In this document: positions 57,913 to 64,000 of the stretch, piece after piece
How positions within the stretch are numbered: position 1 is the first letter of the stretch
How the letters are laid out: every line of letters begins with the position of its first letter
Assembly (NCBI GenBank): GCA_016801845.1
Contig: CM028908.1
Location: forward strand, 22,021,047 to 22,085,046
Length of the DNA stretch: 64,000 nt
Source: Polydactylus sextarius
Lineage: Eukaryota > Chordata > Actinopteri > Polynemidae
Direction: 5' to 3'
Made by a program: the position numbers and the translations under genes
The notes under the pieces: generated by a model
What the model saw: the letters and a program-made list of their open reading frames with translations, nothing else
Told to the model about the DNA's origin: nothing
Database searches by the model: none

Positions 57913-58270
57913 CTGTCAGGCAAAGACAAAAGGGAGGAGGGTGTTGGCAGTCAAACAAGTCTGAGCCAAGACAAGCTCCAACAAGTATTCAGCATAGTTA
58001 ATCCATAGCAGTTAGTAGCATTCCAGGTCTAATCCTTGATGAGGAGTGAGGGATTTTGTATGTTTTGACATGAGGGAGAAATATGCCGTGTAAATTGTTA
58101 CAATACTTTCATGTAAACACTTATCTTTAGGAAAATGAGAAAGGCAAATCATCTGTGAAACTGACAGCAATCTCTGCTTTGATTAATGTTGAGGACCGTC
58201 TGACAGCACAGCCGGAGGAGTTACAGCTGTGGATACTGTAGGAGTGTGTGTGTGTGCATGTGTGTTCTAC
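57913..58270 (-). other. epb41l1: epb41l1 intron
   Basis: A short intron with a TG run near 58243-58264. No other feature is seen. Confidence 0.75.
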
Positions 58271-58346
58271 CTGGTAATATCCTCAGTGAGCTGTGAGGGG
58301 TCTGGAGGGTAGAATTTGACTGTGAAGGCAAAGTGCCAAGGAGAGT
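58271..58346 (-). CDS. epb41l1: epb41l1 exon: FERM F1/F2 linker
   Basis: Acceptor tatccacag, donor gtagaa, 76 bp. It encodes SPWHFAFTVKFYPPDPSQLT, then EDIT(R). PW.F.F.VKFYPPDP..L.EDITR is the standard 4.1 sequence between the F1 and F2 lobes. Confidence 0.96.
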
Positions 58347-58568
58347 CTGTGGATAAAGCACAGTAAGAGCTGTGAGGCTGAATATCATGCTTGTCTTTGG
58401 AAATGTATAAAAAAAAAGTCGAATTATGAGTCAATAATGAAAGTGTATCTTTCAGGTTAACACAAAATATTGCATCAGTTAAATAAACTGCCAACAAATC
58501 TAATTCATGACTTTATGAATTGAATCTTAAAATATTTATTGTCTTAGCAACATGGAAAAGCTACTCAC

Positions 58569-58611
58569 TACGCATCTGCTTCTTGATCTCCTTGGAAGGG
58601 TCCAACCAGTT
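58569..58611 (-). CDS. epb41l1: epb41l1 exon: FERM F1 lobe (43 bp)
   Basis: Acceptor gtctttcag, donor gtgagt. It encodes NWLDPSKEIKKQMR and, with the next exon, NSPW. I chose the donor at 58568 because it keeps the family length (KKQIR.SPW) and is a perfect consensus. A GT two bases earlier in the reading would shorten the protein by one residue. Confidence 0.95.
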
Positions 58612-58689
58612 CTGAAAGACAGAAGGCAAGAATTTACACTGGGTGAACTGGAAAAATGGTTAGTGCACACCACAGCATCACATTTGCCT

Positions 58690-59400
58690 TTGCATTTTGC
58701 CCTAATTGCCATCAGCATTCCTAATGAAAAACTCTCCATATGGTTATATGAAGAATTCGAACCCCCACCACCTCCACCCGCTGAGCCACTCAAACATGCA
58801 GGGGGTGGATTTAATTCAAATATCTGCCTCTTCATTGTGGTCCAGTATCACCAGCATCCAGTTACTTTTCAGATCTTATCACTGATGGTGCAGCGAACCA
58901 ATTCACCTGCAGTACCCCTGTTTCTGATTTGGTTGAGAAAGCAACTTATAAGTGGTGCAGGTCCATAATTTCAGTAATCTTCTAATATTTCAAATGCCCT
59001 TATATCTCTAATATACTCCAAGTAGCAAAAGACCTTTCTTAAAAAAACAATCAAATTAAAAAAAAACATAGATTCAATTAAAAATTAATCTAAAGATTTC
59101 ACGAGTCCCTTAAATAAAAAGATAGACAGATAGATAGGTTAAGTTTTGCCAGAAATCCCTACACTGGATAATATGCACATGTTCTGGGAGTGTCCAATGA
59201 TCTCTGGGAATATGTGGCTTCTATTCTGTCAGTCTGTCATTTCTGCATTTTTAACAGCGGTTTAACAATCACAATTAAATGGTTGGCCTGACACCAGAAT
59301 TAACCGGAAAATAACTGGGTTTATTCTAATCAGGCATTCCAATTATGGAGAGCACTGCAGCAAAACCTCAAAATGCTAACTCTACAACTGTGATTTCCAA
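58690..59400 (+). repeat. possible LINE (L1/Tx1-like) 3' fragment
   Basis: Plus-strand translation near 59159 gives TLDNMHMFWECP, like the H(M/L)FWECP motif found near the C-terminus of L1/Tx1-type LINE proteins. The upstream part (VEKATYKWCRSI near 58933) is compatible. Frames are broken and no poly(A) tail or target duplication is resolved. Confidence 0.35.
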
Positions 59401-59730
59401 TGTAGTCATTATCATGTTAATAGGGATTAAGTCAAGAAACCCTATGTGTGAAATGTGATTCCCTGGTTAATTATTATGGACCTTTAAAGGTCCTACATGT
59501 AAATCGTATCTTTATTTCTCTGAAACTATAGTTGGTGGTTTCTTGGTAGGAACAGGTGGTGACGATGGTCCTTTGCCAAGAGCTTCAGGCATAGTTGCAC
59601 TTACAAGACGAGTGGTTATTATACGCCCTCTGAGCTGTGCTACTTCTTCAGGCCTGGATGCTACAATAATACACTACCACAAAGTGGTCAGGCTAGGGCT
59701 AGCTGGTTAGCATGCTAGACACAGTAAAAG

Positions 59731-59733
<3 letters not shown>

Positions 59734-59782
<49 letters not shown>
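59734..59782. repeat. (TA)n microsatellite
   Basis: About 24 TA units within the large epb41l1 intron. Confidence 0.95.
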
Positions 59783-59785
<3 letters not shown>

Positions 59786-62700
59786 GATACAAATACAAAA
59801 CCACAACAAGATTTACAGTAGATTTGCTTTTCCCCACTAGGTTTGATGCTGCTGCAACATTTCTTCTGAGCTTGCAAATAAGCAGCTGTTAATTCTGATA
59901 ATGAGTATACAGCCATAGCAAAAAAATTCATTTGACTCAGGCCACAGTACATGGGTGGAGTTGCTGCAGACATACATGGTGTATATATAGAAACTTGTGT
60001 CTAATTTTATTTATTTGACTACCTAATGTGTGCTTTGTTGGCTCTTGCTGCTCTCAGTTTTCAAGTTTTTTATTTCACCATAGCCCAAATACTGATACTT
60101 GCATCAGATAATGGTTTTCAGTTTCACTATATATTCTGTATCTGTCCCTATTAGATGAACTAAAGAAACATTTCTTAGGAACTATGAATGTGTGTACAAT
60201 TTTTTGTTCATCTAGAAAATTTAGAGATATATTTAATGAAACGTGACAACTTTGACCTGTAGATGATGACCAACATTAACAGGTCTCGTTGATAGGTCTT
60301 TATGCATGAGAGGAATTTTCTTAGATATTTCATTCAAGACAGAAGTGATGAACCAAACAAAAAGCTCTGTGATGCCTAAAGACCCAAAGATATTGATCTA
60401 ATTAAACCCATCTACCAAAAGAAATATAGGCAGATAAAGTGACCCACTCAATGTTCATTCAGAATAAAAACATAGCCAAATTTATTATATGGTACAATTA
60501 CAAAGTCAAATTACAAATTAAATCTAAAGTTGCACTATACAACATTGGCACTTTTTAGAGACAGAACAAAAAAGGTGAGGGCTTGGAAAATTTAAAGAAG
60601 CAGTCGGACTGCCAGGTAAGTTCTGAACACATGGATCTATTGATTGAATTGATACATTTGATACAATTGATACATTTCTCAAACACATCACACAGATGTT
60701 TGCAGCAACGTAGTTCTGTGTTGCCAATTGGTTCACCAACCTGAACACCACACATCAGCTGCATATTAATGTCTTTTCGCCAGATGGTATCTCATCAGTC
60801 AAGATTGGAATCAGGAGCATGAAAGGTTGATACAGCATAGTGCAATCCTGTGGGCTTGTTGGGCAAGCAGCTTTGGCAGTTTGAACTGTGTGTTCATGTA
60901 CACAAACACACACGCATGCACAGGCACAAACACATATACTCCTCCAGTGTTTAATCAGGCTGCTAAAGACTTTAATGAGCCACAGGCATTTATCGTCCCC
61001 CTGAATCTATCTTATATCAGCAAAGGCCAAAAGAGCACTCAATTAGTAAAGCTCTTTCTGCTGCTTTGCTTCTCTCTGCAGAAAAGCAGGAGGAACTTTT
61101 AATCACTGACTGATCAAGGCTTCACTCTTACTTTTGCAACCTGAGTTCACAAAGCAATCGGGCTGAATGAAAGTACCCCCGCAGAGCAAAGTTTAATCCT
61201 CGCTCGCCTCGTCTGAGACACATAAAGGGCATCTGTAATGACATTTCAATTCTCACGCTTGTTTGGTTACAAATCAGCATTGACCCCAGACAGCAGGCTC
61301 AAGCTGTGCTCTGATAAGCCTGCCTTTGATGAGTCTGTCATACAGATCTAAGCTGCAGCCTTACCTACACTCAGACGAAAATATATAGTACAAAACTGTG
61401 TGTGTTTGCCTCTCCAACACCCCAGTTAACCTGTCCGTATGGGCCGAGATTATCCTCAATCCAAAACCTCAGACGTCAGACGTGCATCAAGTCACAACAT
61501 GTGAGCTGACAAAGTGTGCGCAAGCTGATGATGGTGACAGAGAATGTAGTCCAGATGTTAAAAGAGACTTAGTCTTGTCATCTTTCCTATCTTCAAAAGG
61601 CAGGAGGTGCCTCTGTAGCCTGTTGTGCAACCACATACCTGCCCTCAGGGAGGCTCGCATCAATCAAAACCCACATCCAACAAAGAGCTCTCATGTGAGC
61701 CAACAGCTCGGACCCATCACTTCAGTGTCAAACTCATGATTATATAATAATACACCTGCTTTGTGCATCTTATCACAAATCAGCAGAGATCAGAGGGGAA
61801 ACATATTCACACTGACTATTTCAAAGCAGCTGATTGGAGTTTAATGTATGAGCACATTCATCTGAGGGAGAAATAATTAAACCTCAGAGGACAGGGGAAA
61901 GAAACAAAGACTCTCTGTGTTTCTGAACAATTAAACTTGGATTGCAGTCCAGAGAAACATATAGTACGTGAGAAAGGTCATAACAGCAAAATTACAAAAC
62001 ACATATTTACCTGCAGTGGTATCAATCGTTATGCAGCTAAATGTTGTGAAATATTCTATGTGGTTATCATAAAGTATGATTCAAATATTTTTTCAGTTCA
62101 TTAGTAATGACATTTTTTCTGTAACAACATGTTGTAGTTAATCATTTTAATGACAGCTAATTAACTAATGGGAGTTTTCCTTTCTGTGTATCCACAATCA
62201 TCAGCTGGCTCCATTTGTTCAGATCTTACCTGGTAGTCCTACTGCTTCTCTGACTTGTCTCCAAGCTTACTCCTTTTTTCTTCTGTCTTTATAAAGTCAA
62301 TATTAGCATCTTAATTCACTAAATTGGTCTCTCTAAGGTTTGTTTGAGAGCAAGTTAATATAATACATAATAGTAGATAATAATAATAATGGAGATAATA
62401 ATAAAGCAAGTTTTTTTAAAAACTGAATGAACCATCTACCCATCTGTCAGTCTGTCCACTACAAAATATAAAATGCATTAAAGTAAAACTGATATATATC
62501 ATGAGCTATTTAGTCTAATCTTCAAGTTAAATATTGACTAAAACTGTTGGCTAAATGGTGAATTGGTTTACTAGGCTGTCTCGACACAATGGCATTAATG
62601 TTTTGACCAAACATTTCTTCTGATTTATTCATATTTTCTTGATAAACCATGGCTGTGGGATGAATCCACAGGCAGCTTAACTTTGCCTATGATAAACAGT

Positions 62701-62971
62701 TGCATAACTAAATGTTATATCATCTTGCTAAGGGTAGATGAGGCATTTTCTTATCTTTTCTCCTACTGCACATGTTTTTGCTCTTTCTGTTTTTCCAGAT
62801 CTAGAGTGAACATGGAAATTTCCATTTGCCTTTCTACACTGAATGATGGATCATGCAGCCCTGAGACAGCCAACGCAGCCAACAAGTGAGGGGAATACAG
62901 ATCGCTCTGCGAGCAGCAGGTCTATGTGCCGAAACATCCCACAGCGTTATTGTGGTACACAATTCACTGAC

Positions 62972-63076
62972 CTTCTGGGTGTCTGTGTCGGCAAAGGTCA
63001 GCCCAAAGTAGTCTTTCTCCAGCAAGTTGAGGTGCTCGCACACCATGTCCATCAGGGCCTGTCCTTTTGAGTGTTT
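62972..63076 (-). CDS. epb41l1: epb41l1 exon: FERM F1 lobe (105 bp)
   Basis: Acceptor gtcttcacag, donor gtcagt, 35 codons, phase 0 at both ends. It encodes KHSKGQALMDMVCEHLNLLE, then KDYFGLTFADTDTQK. It is the ubiquitin-like F1 lobe; CEHLNLLEKDYFGL is nearly identical across 4.1 proteins. The preceding exon (first F1 strands and the N-terminal headpiece) is not found before 64000. Confidence 0.97.
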
Positions 63077-64000
63077 CTGTGAAGACAAACATACATGATG
63101 CAGCAGTGGTGAAAAGGTCAGAAGAAACGTATTTCTGTATTTCTGAGGTATCATATGAGCCCCTCATTATGGCACTGTTCACAGTCAAAATTGCTTTTCT
63201 GTTCTCTGGTTCTGTGCACAATAAAGCAGTGGCCAATTCCCATTGTGTAACAGTCGGCATGCATCAAGCACTTGACAGTGTAAATGGACTGTAAATTGCT
63301 GCAGAAGATGGGTCTTTGTACTAAAGGCAGAGATTTACTCTGCTATTGACAAAGTTCAAGGTGAAAATTATGGGAACATTTTCTGTACTAAGTTCATGGT
63401 TTTATACAAAGTCTATGTTTCACCAGAGCTTTTCCCTATTGATTAACCTCAGGATGTGCAGGTAAACATTTTTTTCCTCATCATGCTGCAGAACACTTAA
63501 ACTTCAACTTGACCTGGTAGATGTGGCCTGAGTGAAAACAACTGATCAGAACAAAAAGATGGAGTTGGAGACAATTCAACCAGAGACACATCTTTAGAAA
63601 GTCACAGTGGTGTTACAGATCATTTACACCCCCATTAAATTAAACACTGGAAAAAAGGAAAAAAAATCTCTAACTTAACACCTGTCTTATCTAATCGACA
63701 ACTAAAATGGCAAATGTGCCAGCACTGACACAATGATGTAGACACCACATGAAAAAACACTTAACTGTTCAAATTAGTCATATTTTTACACTGACTCTGA
63801 CACTTTGTTAATGAACAGGACAAGAGTCTACAGATACATTAGCGTTTCTGAGTGCTGACATCAACATGTTAACATGCTCATAGTGACAATACTGATGTTA
63901 ATTGAGAATAACTTATCATTCTACTTTAACTATTAGCACTGCTATCAAAAGTAAATCAATGTTAAGACCATCTGCTGGTACAGAAGAGAAATTGAAAGTT
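63077..64000 (-). other. epb41l1: epb41l1 intron, running off the window
   Basis: No coding exon, repeat or promoter is recognised up to the window edge. Confidence 0.7.

Larger units (their letters stand above)
58612..62971 (-). other. epb41l1: large epb41l1 intron (4.4 kb)
   Basis: DTQK and NWLDP on either side are contiguous in the protein, so no exon is missing here. A possible LINE fragment lies around 58690-59400, repeat-like DNA around 59460-59720, and a (TA)n run at 59734-59782. From 60 to 63 kb I see only unique AT-rich sequence. Confidence 0.75.
36575..64000 (-). other. epb41l1: epb41l1 (band 4.1-like 1, 4.1N) gene, most of the locus
   Basis: Protein 4.1 family members link membrane proteins to the spectrin-actin cytoskeleton; 4.1N is the neuronal form. 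Twenty-three exons on the minus strand join in one frame (3909 coding bases, about 1302 residues plus stop). The order is FERM domain, FERM-adjacent region, a variable middle with a 1425-bp exon, then the conserved C-terminal domain. Features that favour 4.1N over its paralogues (4.1R, 4.1G, 4.1B) are [52 protein letters not shown] and QHPDMLVTKAVV. The N-terminal exons before KHSKGQ lie beyond base 64000. The 1302-residue total assumes all exons are used together, which may not happen in any one transcript. Confidence 0.92.

Noticed and set aside
58552..58968. 138-codon plus-strand ORF
   Set aside because: It starts antisense to a FERM exon and continues into possible LINE-derived DNA. It is not a gene.
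1..64000. CRISPR array, operon, phage or other prokaryote-type system
   Set aside because: There are no regularly spaced direct repeats and no clustered intronless genes. The window is vertebrate intron-exon DNA.

Overview
The window is nuclear DNA from a ray-finned (teleost) fish. The evidence is two vertebrate genes with GT-AG introns, and fish-type repeats: Tc1, hAT and TTAA-flanked DNA transposon remnants, a tRNA-derived SINE, and long TA and GT microsatellites. There are no bacterial or viral operons. Introns make up most of the window.

Left half, + strand: the 3' half of a contactin gene, best matched to contactin-5 (cntn5). Twelve coding exons between 13733 and 33105 join in one frame of 570 residues. 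They encode the end of Ig5, Ig6, four fibronectin type III (FnIII) domains and a hydrophobic C-terminus typical of a GPI signal. The 5' exons lie to the left of the window, so bases 1-13732 are intron. The 3' UTR probably ends near 35.63 kb.

Right half, - strand: a protein 4.1 family gene, best matched to band 4.1-like protein 1 (epb41l1, 4.1N). I resolve 23 coding exons from 63076 down to the stop at 39620. They cover most of the FERM domain, the FERM-adjacent region, a long variable region with a 1425-bp exon, and the conserved C-terminal domain. Joined, they give about 1302 residues. The N-terminal exons lie beyond 64000. The 3' UTR probably reaches about 36.58 kb.

The two genes converge tail to tail. 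About 0.9 kb separates their inferred poly(A) sites, and that gap holds two good CTCF-type motifs in the same orientation. Contactin-5 is a neuronal cell-surface adhesion protein. 4.1N is a neuronal membrane-cytoskeleton adaptor. Nothing in the sequence shows that they work together beyond being neighbours.

Repeat highlights are a TTAA-flanked MITE family (three copies, one nested inside a hAT relic), a SINE with a perfect 18-bp target-site duplication, and two opposed Tc1 remnants beside a TA repeat. I found no wholly new system. The most interesting points are splice architecture (NAGNAG acceptors, all-symmetric cassette exons, paired 36-nt exons, a terminal exon with 6 coding bases) and the CTCF pair. 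Family and orthologue calls rest on recalled family sequences, not on a search.
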